Below, one piece after another: positions 36,490 to 49,233 of a DNA stretch of 64,000 nucleotides. Position numbers and translations under genes: made by a program. Location: positions 18,166,001 through 18,230,000 of the forward strand of contig CM065318.1 of NCBI GenBank assembly GCA_033032175.1, given 5' to 3'. Under the pieces are notes generated by a model, which made no database searches, was not told the DNA's origin, and saw only the letters and a list, made by a program, of their open reading frames with translations. Numbering within the stretch: position 1 is the stretch's first letter; each line of letters starts with the position of its first letter. Source of the DNA: Saturnia japonica. Its lineage: Eukaryota > Arthropoda > Insecta > Lepidoptera > Saturniidae.

Positions 36490-36735
36490 GTTTGTTTGTA
36501 CGTGCTGCTAATCTTTAGAACTACCGATCTGATTTGAAAAATTCCTTTTGCATTTTATAGCATGTTTATTCAGGAAGGTTATACGCTATACAATATCTCG
36601 CAACGATCATTAGAACGTGAAGCAATCTGCAGGCACGGGAATTGAGAGCAACGGGAACGGGTGCGTTGGTGGCGGCGCGGTGCAGATTTGGTCTAATAAA
36701 TTTAACGCAGGTGAAACCGTAGGGCACAGCTAGTG
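36490..36735 (+). repeat. dispersed repeat family A, copy 3
   Basis: Best 3' end of the family: 'gcggcgcggtgcagatttgg', 'ctaataaatttaacgcagg', 'tgaaaccgtagggcacagctagt'. The 5' part starts with TTTGTTTGTTTGTACGTGCT. This copy lacks part of the middle seen in the copy near 57528. Confidence 0.65.
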
Positions 36736-36789
36736 TTATATATCTATTTTTATAATTATTCTATGAGGATCAACAACTTCTATTTATTC

Positions 36790-37020
36790 TACTAGAAGAG
36801 AAATTTGAAAATTAAAAATAAACTTCAACGATTTACATGAGTTTCCTGGTGTAGCTTGGTCCAACGCGAATGAGATTAAAATGCGACAACCCTTGAGGTA
36901 TCTCCTTTCCAATAAAAGACGAATCATTTAAATCGGTTTATAAATGAAGCAGTTATATCCATAAAAAAGTGTACATTCGAATTGAGAACCTCCTCGTTTT
37001 CTTAAAGTGGGTTAAAAAAC
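36790..37020 (+). repeat. dispersed repeat family G, copy 2
   Basis: Same series of landmarks as 16215-16440: 'gagtttcctggtgtagcttgg', 'gcgacaacccttgaggtatctcctttcca', 'taaatcggtttataaatg', and the tail 'acctcctcgttttcttaaagtgggttaaaaaa'. Probably a 5'-truncated LINE tail. Confidence 0.6.
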
Positions 37021-37477
37021 CTGAGTTTAACTAAGAACCGAACTATTCCTATTAACATTATTTTAATTAAAAAAGCCGTAGATATAGAGATATATTAAGA
37101 TGTTAAATATGTGTTTAATGTTCCACGTGAACTCCCAAGTTTAGACAACGTGTTAATAAATTCTAGGTACAGCAATTCTAGTGTAATTCATAATTTATTA
37201 TCATTGATCGAGAAAATCATACGTGAAATACTTGTTAAGGCAAATTCGCTTCAGACGTGTTTGAAGATTAACCAGTCTAAATCCATTTGAGTGGCGGCCT
37301 TCGTCATGTTAATCAAAGGCGCGACTTTTGTTAAGTATACTCATTTTGAGATTCGCTATTATTATTATTCAGTTTATGATAAATTTCAGTAAATGAATTA
37401 AAGAAATTAAGATAAAAAATACAATTGATTTTATACTGTGATCGCAAGAAATGAAAATTTTGTGTTTATTAACTGTT

Positions 37478-37600
37478 TTTCAACTTGAGGGTTTTAGCTA
37501 GCCAGGCGGATATTAGTAACCATGCTATGATTTTTATTACGTTTTTTTCCTTTATCGAAAGCTCAGGCTCAGGCTCAGAACTTTGTGTTGATTACATTTT
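37478..37600 (+). repeat. dispersed repeat family D, copy 1
   Basis: 'tttcaacttgagggttttagctagccaggcgg' followed by 'gctatgatttttattacg' and 'cgaaagctcaggctcagg'. The copy at 58583-58730 has the same pieces in the same order. Family class unknown. Confidence 0.6.
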
Positions 37601-37639
37601 TCTAAAAGTGATATAGGCTATAGAAATGTATACTAATAT

Positions 37640-37885
37640 CAGTTGTTAACGGAATGTTTTTGATTGCTTAAACGCGTCCGATTTTAAAACTTCGTTTTGC
37701 ATTTAATAGTTTATTTATTGAGGAGGATTGAAGGAATTATAACTTTACGCCAAGGCCCTAAGTATTGGAGCAGTAAACATGAACATCAAGCGATCTAGCA
37801 ATCAGTAGGCAAATATGTTAATTGAGAACAACCAAAGGCTACAACATGGATACGTTGAAGGGGGGCAGCGCGGTGTAGAGTTAGT
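37640..37885 (+). repeat. dispersed repeat family A, copy 4
   Basis: A worn copy: 'ttttaaaacttcgttttgca', 'tttatttattgaggaggatt', 'gagcagtaaacatgaacatcaagc', 'catggatacgttgaagg' and 'gcagcgcggtgtagagtt' line up with the copy near 57528. Confidence 0.55.
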
Positions 37886-38549
37886 GAAGTAAACTTAATA
37901 CTTATTAATAATTAGGAAACTAAATTATGTCTACATATCCTAGTTGAAACACGTTATGATGATAGAACTCCATACCGAAGTGTTTACGTAGACGAGAAGC
38001 AACTTTCGAAAAACACCTCAAAGTTACCAACAGAGCATAGTCTGAAGTTTTGCATAAATTATAAATGGTTTTAGGTTACTATCATACAATGAAAGTATTG
38101 TAAGACACATTCACGTGAATAGAGACGATAACAAACGTAAATAATTTATGTAACGTAATTAGAAAATAAAACACTGAACTTTTTGTAATGAATAATAATC
38201 TATTAATTTCTTAGAATTAATTATACAGATTTCGTTGAACGTACGTATATAAGATCAAAAAATTAAATTTCCTATCCCATCGAAGTTATTCAATTTCCGT
38301 TGCTTCGGGCATTTTACATCGGCTGTACAAAGAATCAGCTTAGCGGCATCGTCGAAATATTAAAATATAGCAATATTTTTCAGAAGCAAAACCTGCGATT
38401 CGTGTTAGGGAAATGTCCCGAACTCGACTATGTACATGTATTCTGATAATCGTCATACTGACTTCAAATTACAAGTAAAATAATAACTAAGTATATTTCC
38501 AAAGAGTAAAGGCATCTTTCCGAAGAAAAAAGAACTTAACCTGTATTGG

Positions 38550-38710
38550 TGATTTTTAATGCTGAGAAAATTTCACAACTAGGATGAGTTTGCTCACGAT
38601 GTTTTCCTTCGCCAATGAACGATAGTACTTTGGTAACCTCTGTAAATACCAATCAAAATTCAAAACCAAATATTCCACTGGTTTCTCGTCTCTCAACCAA
38701 TTAAGATTTA
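38550..38710 (+). repeat. lepidopteran repeat fragment
   Basis: 'gagtttgctcacgatgttttccttcgcc' is a near match to a sequence (ggtttcctcacgatgttttccttcacc) found all over moth and butterfly genomes as part of LINE-like repeats. The flanks 'ttctcgtctctcaaccaa' fit too. No intact frame. Confidence 0.55.
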
Positions 38711-39074
38711 GGACTAATAAAACATAAAGATAAGATAAAAGCAGATGGGATATAAGATAATTTTTTTAGTTTATTGATATAGGTACAAATTAAAATATAA
38801 ATTAACAGAGCTCCAATTCGTTCAGCTAACAGAACAGTCCATCTCAAACGCTATTAGGTCACGTAGGAAGTGATAAGATTAAGATAACCCGTGACTGATG
38901 GTGTGGATCGGATCGTCACGGACTTCGGAACACAATGGTGTTCAACAAATATTAAAAAAAAACATGACAAGTGAAATTAGAACGTAAAGATATAAACACA
39001 AAGACGTTTATAACATTTTTATGTTTTTGGGTGCTCGACAAATTTAAGGTGACGACAAGTATTCAAAAATTCAA

Positions 39075-39385
39075 ACCTCACAGAGAGCAATGGAGAGAAG
39101 TTGCCTAGGACTTAGTCTAAAAGATACTAAGATATATTATAATGACATACACAAAAAAACCAAAGTAACCGATGACGTACTCTTTACACAAAAAATCAAA
39201 TGGAAATGTGCTGACCATATAGCGAAGTGTACCAACAAACATAACAATATGGAAAGGACCACAGAAACCAGAGACAGAGGTCGAACAAGCACATGATGGC
39301 AAGACGAAATAACAGCAGTTGCAGGAAAGATATAGTTTAGAAACAAAAAAACACGCATTCTTTGGAGGAGACTTAAGATGATGAT
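39075..39385 (+). pseudogene. decayed LINE reverse transcriptase C-terminus
   Basis: From about 39080 the plus strand reads QRAMERSCLGLSLKDTK, then TKVTDDVLFTQKIKWKCADH, then after a stop at 39294-39296 WQDEITAVAGKI and, past a second stop, ILWRRLK. This corresponds to the C-terminal tail QRAMERxMLGVSLRDR..RRTKVTD...KLKWQWAGHI.R...RGRP..RW.DDI..VAG of a lepidopteran endonuclease/reverse-transcriptase LINE. The frame is kept but has two stops, and everything 5' of it is gone. An even shorter relic of a related element is at 1850-1995. Confidence 0.82.
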
Positions 39386-41079
39386 ATTAAATGTAACGGA
39401 CTTAAATTATGTAAAATGTATAGAATTAATAGATCTTTATTATTAAGTAAGTAAAGTCCATCACGTTTTAAAAAAGCATGGTCGTATCATACTTAGTAAC
39501 AAAATTCCGAACACTTGTATAAATCGGTAGTCACCAAAATTCAACATAAATTGAATACAATGCGAACTCGCTTCTGCAAATTTCAATAGCAATATTAGAA
39601 GGTCGGGTAACACGGAAGGCGGGCTCCAAGTCGTTCGTCGAAATACAAAATACCTTCAGTTCACGTCTAGACAAGAGATGCGCATTCAGCTTCGTGCCTG
39701 TAACCGTATATTCTATTATCCAGACAAGTCTTTGTTACGCTATAAGATATATTTAGATCTGTCTACCCTTCTTTATCCTATAGCCCATGAAGTAAGTTTT
39801 GATTCTATAGTCTAGCCAATTATACTAAATATCATTTATAATTAATAAGCCAGTTAAACCACAGATCAAATATAGGTAAGTGTTCTGAAGAGCTGTTCAA
39901 TGTAATTCTCTAATCTCTTTTCTACAACAAAACCACTCGCTGGGTTTCTGAGTCACGGTTTTACGGTAACCTTCATCTTGGAGCGAACTACAAAGTTCTC
40001 TATCTTATCTTTGCAGGAAACTGTGGAAACATCTCTCGGCCAATGTTTTCTCTGCTTTTAAACACATTGAGTATTTTAAGAATAACGTGAAGTAATATTT
40101 ATGCAAGCTGGCAAGTTTGGATTGAATTATGCTCACCATAAGGGACAATGCCGTTAATTTCCCAAGCTAACTTAAAAACCGATGATATCTCTAGCGATAG
40201 AAACGGGGAGAATTTTTTACTTAGCGTTAACTTTTGTTACTCTTGTAAATGTTAACGTGGAATAAATTAGATATTTTTAATGCGCATATCCCTTTAGGTT
40301 TTAAATTGAGAACATTACCCAAATTTATAGGACATTCATGTTTATAAAAATTGCTAATAAAATATGTAAATTATATGATGCCAAAAATAATCTCTATAAC
40401 ACAATGGTCGAAGAAATACAAAGCTCAGTGTAAAATAAGCTGTTCTTTAAGCTTTAAAAGACTAAGAACAACAAGATGCTCGCGTACAAAAGAAAAAAAA
40501 ATCATAAATGAAATTTATTTCCTTACAACTGGATGGTATTTCATTTAGTTACGAAGAAACACGTTTACGGTTTCATTCGCCCGTTGGAAGTGGCAAGGAA
40601 GGAGGGGGGACAATGACATTTTTGCTTTCAACAATTCCGGACGTTTTCTCTCATAAATTAGGTTCGTTTCTGTAACAGTTTATACAAAGTTCCTGAAACT
40701 CGGAATCTTCTTAGTTGACTTTCATAAAGTGAATTTAAGTTTGTAAATTTGATATCAAAGTCATAATTTTGAGTGAAGCGACGCTGCCTGCTGTTTTAAC
40801 TTCAATTACAAAGGGAGACAGGTCGACAAACAAACATTCAACTGTATATATTACTTTTATTGTTGAAGTTGCTATAAATACATTTTGTTATTCATATTTT
40901 CTTTATAAAACCTAACTCACTGACATCCATCTTCTATCAGTATTATCAGTCATTCTAAATAGATTTATGTTTACAAAAATATTACAGGAAAATATAGTTA
41001 AGAGGTAGTAATAATTTATTTTATTTTATAATTGTTAAGTTCGCTGGATAAACGTCCTTTAAGCGTCTAACTTTGTACT
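39386..41079. other. non-coding stretch, no gene seen
   Basis: AT-rich. A GC-richer patch at 40550-40740 contains two matches to the Sox core (ACAATG at 40610 and CAACAATT at 40628), which may be chance. No repeat or coding exon recognised. Confidence 0.35.
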
Positions 41080-41089
41080 ATTTTCACAA

Positions 41090-41270
41090 TCTTAAAACAG
41101 CGCTCCAACGGCTTTCTTGTTAAAACTGACCACAGATTTTTATAGAAACTCAAAATACATGTTGCTAGTTATATTTTTTTTATAATTCACTTCACTTTTG
41201 CACAATAACTAAAGTATATCTCACAATATCCAACCAAATAACGGGTCTAATAAGGTAAGTTTCAGAATTA
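41090..41270 (+). repeat. dispersed repeat family E, copy 1
   Basis: 'tcaaaatacatgttgctagtt', 'ttcacttcacttttgcacaata', 'ccaaataacgggtctaa' recur in order at 54100-54220 as 'tcaaaatacatgctttcagtt', 'tccacttcacttaagcacaata', 'ccaataatatagggtctaa'. A non-coding, much diverged family. Confidence 0.55.
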
Positions 41271-43130
41271 AAATACGGACAAGATCATGCCGAAAACTCA
41301 GTATATAATATTAGAAAGAAAGAACAGAAATAGAAATTAATATAGCACTAAATTATATATATAAAACAAGATATCACCTAAAAGTAAATTTTACGTACAT
41401 AACATTCTACAAACAATAAAAACCAGGAAGGAAAGTTACCCGTTTAAAAGTTGAAAATCTTTCTGTAGTACAAGACTTCTTTACCCACGCTCGAATAGTG
41501 TACAAAGTGTTGCCCGCTCGAAAAGGCGAGCTTGCCAAACATACGAGACTAAGACTGTTTCGCGGTTCGACACACACAGGATCGAGTCAATTTTTCGACA
41601 ACAGCTTCTTCATTCCGCACAAATAGTGCTTCCCTATGAGTAATTTATTTGAAAATTCTAAACAGTGTTAACAAACTACTTATGAAACCAAGCAACACCT
41701 GTCATAATTACACGTTTAGGCTTGTTGCGTTTTAGTAGTAGTCAACAGTTTGGTAAGGGTATGGTGGTGATAAACAATATCTCTCTCTTTCTCTCTTTCG
41801 GTTAGTCGCGTTTCGCGTTCAGTCAGTATACTCGTAAATCCAGACTAACAGCGACGACCGACGAGGGATTTCCGATTTCGCTATGGTCGCCGTTCTATTT
41901 GGATTGTACTGTAAAATATCATGAAGAATTTGCGGACGGGTAAGAAAAATGATGACAAAAATATTTACTATTATACACAAAATTATCCTCAAGTTGAATG
42001 ACACATCTGTTTTTATATAATCTATGACATCGGCTTTTAAAAACTCGATATATTTAATACAGCACAGTCGAGAAACTTAAAAAACTTCGTCTACGAGAGG
42101 ACCGAGTTGGTTCAACTTTTTGTTTTATTTGGTCACAGTGTATGTTAAGTTCTTTTACAACCCTTTTTAACTTTATTAAACAGTCTATTGGCATCTTTTT
42201 ATTCATATCACAATTAAATATAAAATTAAATCTCTCATTTAAACGTTAAATAAAATATCAAATTTGAAGTTTTTATCATGTGTTATTTGTTAAAAAAATT
42301 AAGTATTTAAGGCACCAATTTCATTAAAAAAATGTATCGTAATAGCGTTTATTCTCACGGAAAGTCGCTTTGGGTTGGTTTAACTTGATATAGATTAAAC
42401 TGATGTGGCTCGAAATCAAAGACATTCGAAACAATCTGTAGCACATTACCATCGATAACATATTTTGAAACTATTTTTTTATTTAGTCAGACCTTATAAG
42501 TCTTACTGCCACATCCTATGTTATCCTAGGAAACCTAGGTATTATTTATCGAGTATAAAGAGTTAATTAAATGATCGATAATTATACTACAGACGTACAT
42601 TGACTTTTTAAACGTATTATAAAATTTAAAATCATTTTCGAATGGTGCTTAAATTTCATTGAAGTCAGTAATCTTTTGATCACACATAAAATTACTATAC
42701 AGGAAAAATAAAAAATGTTTATAATCTCTACGTTTATTTATATCCGTTCGTTCGAGTTTAGAAAAAGGTCAATCAGTGGTTGTAAACATGTTTGATTTAT
42801 ATTTATTGTTTTATAAATTATTTTATATGTGTAAAAACCTTCTAAAAATATAATAAAGTTCAAAGAAATTTATAGTTATATATAAAACAATTTTAATAGT
42901 GCTAAAGGGTTTATTTCACTACCATATACGTTTAATTACCTAATTTATATATTTTTTAAATTAATTTTAAAGCACTGGAAGACGATTAAATTGTTATCTA
43001 ATTAATAGTTCCTATAGTATAAATACCCTTTACCTATTTCTGTTTAGATTATATGAATTCTGTCCACATTGACTTTAAAGTCTGCACGCCTTTTGAGTAG
43101 AAGATACAAATTTCTAAGATGCCTTTTTTG
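41271..43130. other. non-coding stretch, possible promoter-like block
   Basis: At 41740-41900 a (CT)n tract is followed by 'gttagtcgcgtttcgcgttcagtcagt' with insect initiator-like TCAGT motifs. This could be a promoter, but no exon follows. 'acacgtttaggcttgttgcgtttta' near 41712 has a weak counterpart near 61536, so part of this may be an old repeat. Confidence 0.35.
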
Positions 43131-43139
43131 AAACTGACT

Positions 43140-43280
43140 ATATTGTAAGCCTTAAGGGCGCTAAAGCTAGGCAACAAGCTCAAGGTGCCAAAGTGGCCGA
43201 ACCTCGCCTTGGGCTTGGCCTGGCTTGCCGTGCATACAAATAAGTCACGATCGACTAATTCCCTATCCGTAAAATTCGAT
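43140..43280 (-). repeat. dispersed repeat, second copy of the one near 13816
   Basis: On the minus strand it contains 'agcccaaggcgaggttcggccactttgg', matching 13816-13846. It is part of a 79-codon minus-strand open frame that is probably not a gene. Confidence 0.45.
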
Positions 43281-45649
43281 CCAACCAAATATCTGGGAGG
43301 AAGAAAGAAACATGGACATATTTAGTAATTTGGCGATTTGGTCTAAGTCCACCTAACCAAAAATGAATAAAGGACCCTTACTGAGCCTATGTACCTGAGT
43401 TATGTACATGTGTGAAGTATAGTGTCCAGTGTGTATTTCGATAGCTAGTCAATGCAGTGTCACTGTATCCCGCGAGAATTGTTATTGCTTTTGACTGCTA
43501 ACCCTTTTAATTTAATCATAAATTAACAATCAAAGAATAATACCATTTGATCACACTCTGATACTCCACCCACAAGGTATTATTATTTGTCGCTGTTCCA
43601 ACAGTGTTTAAACATAAAAGAAAACTGCGGACATAAAAACGTGCCTTCACAATCCGTTTCGCAATAATAATCCAATAAAAGCATGCATTCTGTCTGCAAC
43701 AGATGCGCCAATGTAATTTGACGGGAATAATATAAAACATAAGGTGAAATGTAATAATATTTATAAACCAGACAAAATTGCAATGTTCCAGTGAAATCTA
43801 TTTTGGTACTTGTTGCAAATAAATTCATTCATCCGCCGTACATAGTAATAGATACTAATCATATAATGGCAAATGATTAGTGCTTTGTTCAATGTACACG
43901 TTTTTCTGGTGTTCCATTCTAAATCTTAGGTCTTTAATCAAGATAATAATAATAATAACAAGTTTTTATTTATTTGACCTCACGCATTACTAAATTAACT
44001 TAATCTAATACAATCTACAATCAATCGACAAAATTTCAAAAGTAGAAAAACGAAATGTGAGGTCTGGAGTCTGAAAAAAGGTAAGCAATGTAAGCAAGAC
44101 TTGAGAGGATAAAGAGAAAGATGAATGAGAAGCCGTAGGTCCTGTAAATATTAAAGATTGCTCAGCACCACCGATGGTTAACGATTAACTAATGCAAACC
44201 GCACGTGCTACCATTTGATCATTGTCAATTAATTGTTACCAGTGTTGGAGATAAAAATTATAGACGGTTTTGTGATCTAACATTAGGATGTATCACAGAT
44301 AACGCAGGTGTTGTACCCATAATAAAATATACCGAGATAGTCTAAATATCTATATCCTGAAACTATAATTGGGATAACCAATTAGATAACCGATACCAGT
44401 AGCAATTCTCCTCAATGTAAATTGATATTGTTAAGTCAAAAATATGTGAATTAGTAACTTCTTAAAGCTCATCGATGGACAACGCACAGATTAAATTAGT
44501 AGGACTAGCTTGTCCTTGTGTAAAGGAACTGAGCAAAAAAAATCCCATCAGGCATACGGCTCGTAATAGATCAATTTGTATTCCACGTCACGTAGTCAAT
44601 TGTGACCTTTTCACACAACCTATTAGTAATATTAAATACGTAAGTTTATCCTAGTTTGTTGACTAAAATATTAAAACTACATGACTAAAAGCTGACTTAG
44701 GTTTTTCTTTTTCGTATTTATTAGATTAGAGAGAAAATGTTTTATAGTAGTAATTTTATATATTTTAACATATTTTCTAGAAACAGACGGAAGGTATACG
44801 GATACAAGAGCAGAAGAAGAGCAAAGAGGAGATACCCTCTTGAGGAGTTATATGCGTATAATAGGTGTAAATACTGACATAGATAGTTGAAAAAGGAGAA
44901 TGGAAGGGGAAAAAATGTGTCAACCCTACTTAGTTGGTGGTGGCCAGTGGGTAAGAAGATAAAAATATACATAAAATCCTACAGTAAGGCTGTTTGTTTA
45001 AAGACATGATTCATACGACGCGATCGTTTCGTTCACCTACCGATCGCCGTCTAATATGTTGTTTGTGTTTTTAATTTTCTAAAAATAAAACTCGTAAATT
45101 TTTTACGATCTTCTTATGCGTTGATAACAAGGTTGCCGTGTGAATGAACTTCTTTGAATATTTATTTTTTTCGTGTGCCTATCGTGCCGTGATAATAAAG
45201 CTTGTGAATACTGAATACACAGTATTATATTATATGTCTAGACGTGGAGAGATCTGCTTTGCGGGGAACAGGGGGGGGGGGAGTATAGCTCTGCCCGCGA
45301 CGTCTGCGTTTACTATTCTAGTCGTAAATCTTTATTTTTCTCGAAAAATGTTACTGTTTGCATTTACATATTTAGATAATATAAACAGATATCAAATATT
45401 GACTTCTGTATTCAATTATAACCGGACTCCTAAAGGGGAAGTCGAGTAAAAACGTCAAATAGAGTGTATAGGGTACTCATGTGCGAATGGATCGAGAGCC
45501 GTTGAACAACCGGACGACACTAACTGATTTTTTAGCAGCGTACCTCAGGTTTACTAAGTGAAATAATCTAGTCACCTAGTAATAAGTCGAATTACGAGGG
45601 TGGCCTAAATACCGTTGCGAAAAAAAAAAGAATTTATATGATTATATAA
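43281..45649. other. non-coding stretch, no gene seen
   Basis: AT-rich. At 45270-45305 a run of 12 G is followed by 'agctctgcccgcgacgtctgcg', which looks like the head of a common lepidopteran repeat that has lost its remainder. A 101-codon open frame spans it (45144-45449) but has no recognisable domain. Confidence 0.4.
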
Positions 45650-45998
45650 TATTAATACGTGATACAAAAACTTTGCACCCCTTCTTACGAAAATTGCGCG
45701 GACGAAAGTCTGTGAGATTTGGCATGGTTAAAGTTTATATGGAGAAGGAGTGCAGAAAGCTAAAATTTATCTGTTACTAATATATTAAATTTAATAAATT
45801 AAAACTGCGAATCCTAATTTAACCAGTCCATTGAACTTAGACCCCCTAAAATATTGACATTGTCACTAAATGAAAAGTGACAGCAAGTGATATAATATTC
45901 ATTGTTTAGGTTCATACTGCAAATGTAAAACAGAAAATAATCTATGATTAAAAAGTCGCCGGTCGAACTTCGATCATTGGACGACCGCTAATATCAAT
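45650..45998 (-). repeat. dispersed repeat family B, copy 1 (inverted)
   Basis: Full-length inverted copy of the element at 58818-59169. It shows 'gtctgtgagatttggcatgg', 'ccatataa..ggagaagga', 'cttagaccccctaaaatattgacatt', 'gtgacagcaagtgatataat', 'aaaacagaaaataatctatgatt', 'gaacttcgatcattgg', 'acgaccgcta'. No coding potential. Confidence 0.75.
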
Positions 45999-47259
45999 AA
46001 AATCACGCACATTCTCAAAAACTGATTACCAAAAACAAAGATTACATAATAACCGCAGAACTGCAATAAGATTGCTCCTTATTTACGTAGAACTGTTTTC
46101 CTTGAACGGATCTATTGACAAACAAGCGTAATTGACGAGACAATTATGTTTAGGGCTGTAACGAGTTCAATATAAATATTTATCGATGTACTCATGGATT
46201 TATTTTCAGATCCTTTATTGAGAATGATATTAAATTAAAAACAATACCTTAGAAAAGACTCACAAGGGCCGAAACATACCTCCTTCCTTGATGATAGATA
46301 TATAGCTTGGGGTTGATAGCATCTGACTAATAATGCCCAATGCCGATATGAGTAACTCCCTAATCCCTACCTATTTAGCACAATGGTATCATTAAAGCTC
46401 AATCTTTTTGCTTCTTTCTATTCTAGATATTTGCAAATAAAACCACAAATTTAATCTAGTCACATGTAATATTAATTACACGTTGACAGCAACACGATAT
46501 GGACTCGTAATAATATAGTACCGCTATAATCAAACTTATCAAATTAGGTCGCACAGAAATAGGAATAATGTTACAGTTTGTTTTAAAATATTACGTATTC
46601 ATTTATATCGTTTATTTAATAAACCTAGTTTCATATTTAACTATCTCTAAATATATTATGTATGTATTAGCAACAAACTAATATAATATTAATTGTATTA
46701 TAATTCCTACTAGTACAAAATAGTCTGTTATACGACTTGTATACAGTAATTTCTTGAAAATTATATTATAAAAGTTGATACTGAAAAGTGTCATCTGACT
46801 AAAATAAGATATCTATGTCCCGTATGAATTTTATATTCTTCGAAGGAACTTATAAGATAACTTCGAAATATAGTTTTTTTTTTTAACGGAAAAATTGTAA
46901 ATTGTAATTATACAGGCCTGAAAGTATTCTTTCTGCTCCCGAAGTGATAGAAATTAGTGGACTATAATTATTAGCTTCTTTCAACATGTAAGCAGTAATA
47001 ATTAAAATGAAGTAAAAAAAAACTGACTCAAAAATACACTTCTTAGCAAAAAATAACAAGTATTCAGATTTTCTGCTAACTTAAAATTCAAACGATAAAA
47101 AGAAAAGAAAAAGATATATATTTTCCAAAATGTTTATCGATATTAAAATATTTGGTCTTCGTTTCCATCCCTTGAGAAGCGTATGCCGTAAAGGCGACCG
47201 CAAGTATAATTGACTCCGCGAAACTCTAACACAAAAGACCGAATTATATCTAATGCATC
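45999..47259. other. non-coding stretch, no gene seen
   Basis: AT-rich with no supportable feature. Confidence 0.4.
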
Positions 47260-47269
47260 ATCCATCGTT

Positions 47270-47390
47270 GTTTAATGAATAAATTGCAGTCGGGGGCGTC
47301 CGTAGCGCCCTCTCTACCAAAATTATTCACTCTCGCAATCCGAGTAAAGCTCCTGCCAAACCCGAGTTTGTAGGGCTGCCACAGAATAAT
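47270..47390 (+). repeat. local direct repeat, copy 1
   Basis: 'ttaatgaataaattgcagtcggggg', 'cgtccgtagcgccctctctacc', 'cactctcgcaatccgagtaaagctcctgcc' are repeated in order about 480 bases downstream with around 75% identity by eye. GC-richer than its surroundings, suggesting two copies of one dispersed element or an old segmental duplication. Confidence 0.6.
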
Positions 47391-47749
47391 AGATTTTTTA
47401 GATACTAAACTTATTATATTGTTTTAACGCAAATTATTGACAGATATAATCGATATCATATTGGGTTATAATAAACTTTAAAAACAATTTATTTGCTAAA
47501 TACCATAAAAAATATAACAAATTTAAATAAAACAATCTGCGTAGAAGCAGACGAGACAATACACGATCAAAACTGTTTGCTTAAGATGTCACATAAATCT
47601 TATACTTTGCAAAAAAATTCCAAGCTCCTCTAAACGACTTTGTTAACAAGTTATTTTAAACGAAACGTTTTTATCTTAAACGAAAAAAAAAAATATAGGC
47701 TACAACAACAAGTAATAAGAAAAGACAACATAATGTCAAATGCTCTAGC

Positions 47750-47860
47750 CTTGGTTAATAAAGTGAATTATGGCTGCGAGGCGTCCGCAATGCCCTCTGT
47801 ACCAGTCACTCTCGCGATGCTAGTAAACCTGCCACTAAACATAGCACGACATCATCATTT
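47750..47860 (+). repeat. local direct repeat, copy 2
   Basis: 'ttaataaagtgaattatggctgcgagg', 'cgtccgcaatgccctctgtacc', 'cactctcgcgatgctagtaaacctgcc' match the copy at 47270-47390. A 74-codon open frame crosses it without a known motif. Confidence 0.6.
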
Positions 47861-48079
47861 TTAGCAAACGTGACATAATTTAAAATTAAAATCATATTTC
47901 AATTTCTTTTCAGTACTAGTTACCGAGTCTACGAGATATTTTGTCTGGATTTGACAAGTTTTGTTACCACGACTTGACTAGTGTTAACTAAAATAAATGT
48001 TAATTTAAGTTTAAAATAAGTATTTTAAATAATATATGGAGTTCAAACGCGTTAGAACTGAATTCATCAGAAAACATAA

Positions 48080-48245
48080 AAATATCTTCTATGATTTTTT
48101 TTCTTACTAAATTAACGGGCCTCGACCTATCGACCACTCGTACTGTGCATACAACAGTGCCTACAAGTCTGGTCGCGACACCGCTAAGCCAGTTCGACGA
48201 CGATCGCAATCACGAAAATTAGGACTTGCATTACCCGTGTACAAT
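48080..48245 (+). repeat. dispersed repeat family F, copy 1
   Basis: 'cagaaaacataaaaatatcttct', 'ctatcgaccactcg', 'gtacaagtctggtcgcgacaccgctaagcc' in diverged form, 'agttcgacgacgatcgca', 'tgcattacccgtgtacaatgt'. The same series lies at 63130-63320. A partial third copy is at 60895-60990. Confidence 0.65.
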
Positions 48246-49233
48246 GTCTAATATTTCAAGTTATGGAAGGCTAAATAAAAATCCTATAGATGTTTGTTTT
48301 GTCACATTTTAGTTTCACTTTTTCATAATACTGCGTTCAACAATACTAAGGAAGTTTTCACATAAAAATACAACTGCATCTATTGAATACCGCCTTTACA
48401 AAAAATGCACAAAAAAAAAACAACGCCTCCTATGATGTATCAAGTGTGATTTACAAAGAATTATAAACTCGATTGAACATTTGATAATTTGTCGATATTA
48501 TATTTGTAACTTGTTAGAGAGTTGCAAATAAAATAGTATTTTGTAGTTAATTCGCTTTGGACATTTTAATGGTTCCGACCCGTTTGAACTTTTGAAAAAT
48601 AAAAACTGATAAAACACCCACATCTTCGAAACGTAGCGATACATTTTCAATTTTAAAACGAACAAGTTTTTATTCGAAATATTATTACTCAATAAAAAAA
48701 TATTTCTATCACAAAACTCGTCGGACGAACTCGATGCAATATCAAAAATGCCAATCGCGAACCGAATACAATTTCACTGGAATACCACAAGCACAGCGCA
48801 GCGGCAGCCCTAGTGCGATCGCGTAGCCAGTTCGTGTAATATTAAATTATAGTAGCCGAGTAAAGCATTTCGTAATAGAAAATTGTACCCAGCTGTATTT
48901 TGTTTGAAATGTAAAAGGGAATTTATTTCGAACATTATAAAATTCCCCTTTTGACGTCGCGTCGCTCCATAATGGTTGGTATCGTATTGGAAATTTTAAA
49001 GTGTACTCGCAATATTGATGGCCGCTAGATGTAATCCGCTTGTAGTGGTGCTCTAAAAGCCAGTAATGGATGTTGCAGGTATTGTACATTATTTATGATT
49101 CTAAAGATTATAAATTACATAAATAAATTCTGATAGTTTTTCGCGGTATCTTATTTACATTTCAATCTATAAAGTTATGTTATTAAAGTTATGGTCAAGT
49201 GGTGAATTGTAATGTTATAAAAAATAATTAAGA
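48246..49233. other. non-coding stretch, no gene seen
   Basis: AT-rich. A GC-richer patch at 48780-48835 ('agcgcagcggcagcc', 'gcgatcgcgtagccagttcg') may be another worn piece of family F. Nothing coding. Confidence 0.4.

Noticed and set aside
41740..41900. A promoter for a plus-strand gene
   Set aside because: A CT tract and TCAGT initiator-like motifs are present, but no exon follows for many kilobases. Motifs of this size are common by chance.
45144..45449. 101-codon open frame as a gene
   Set aside because: It spans a G12 run and the head of a common repeat, which argues for chance.
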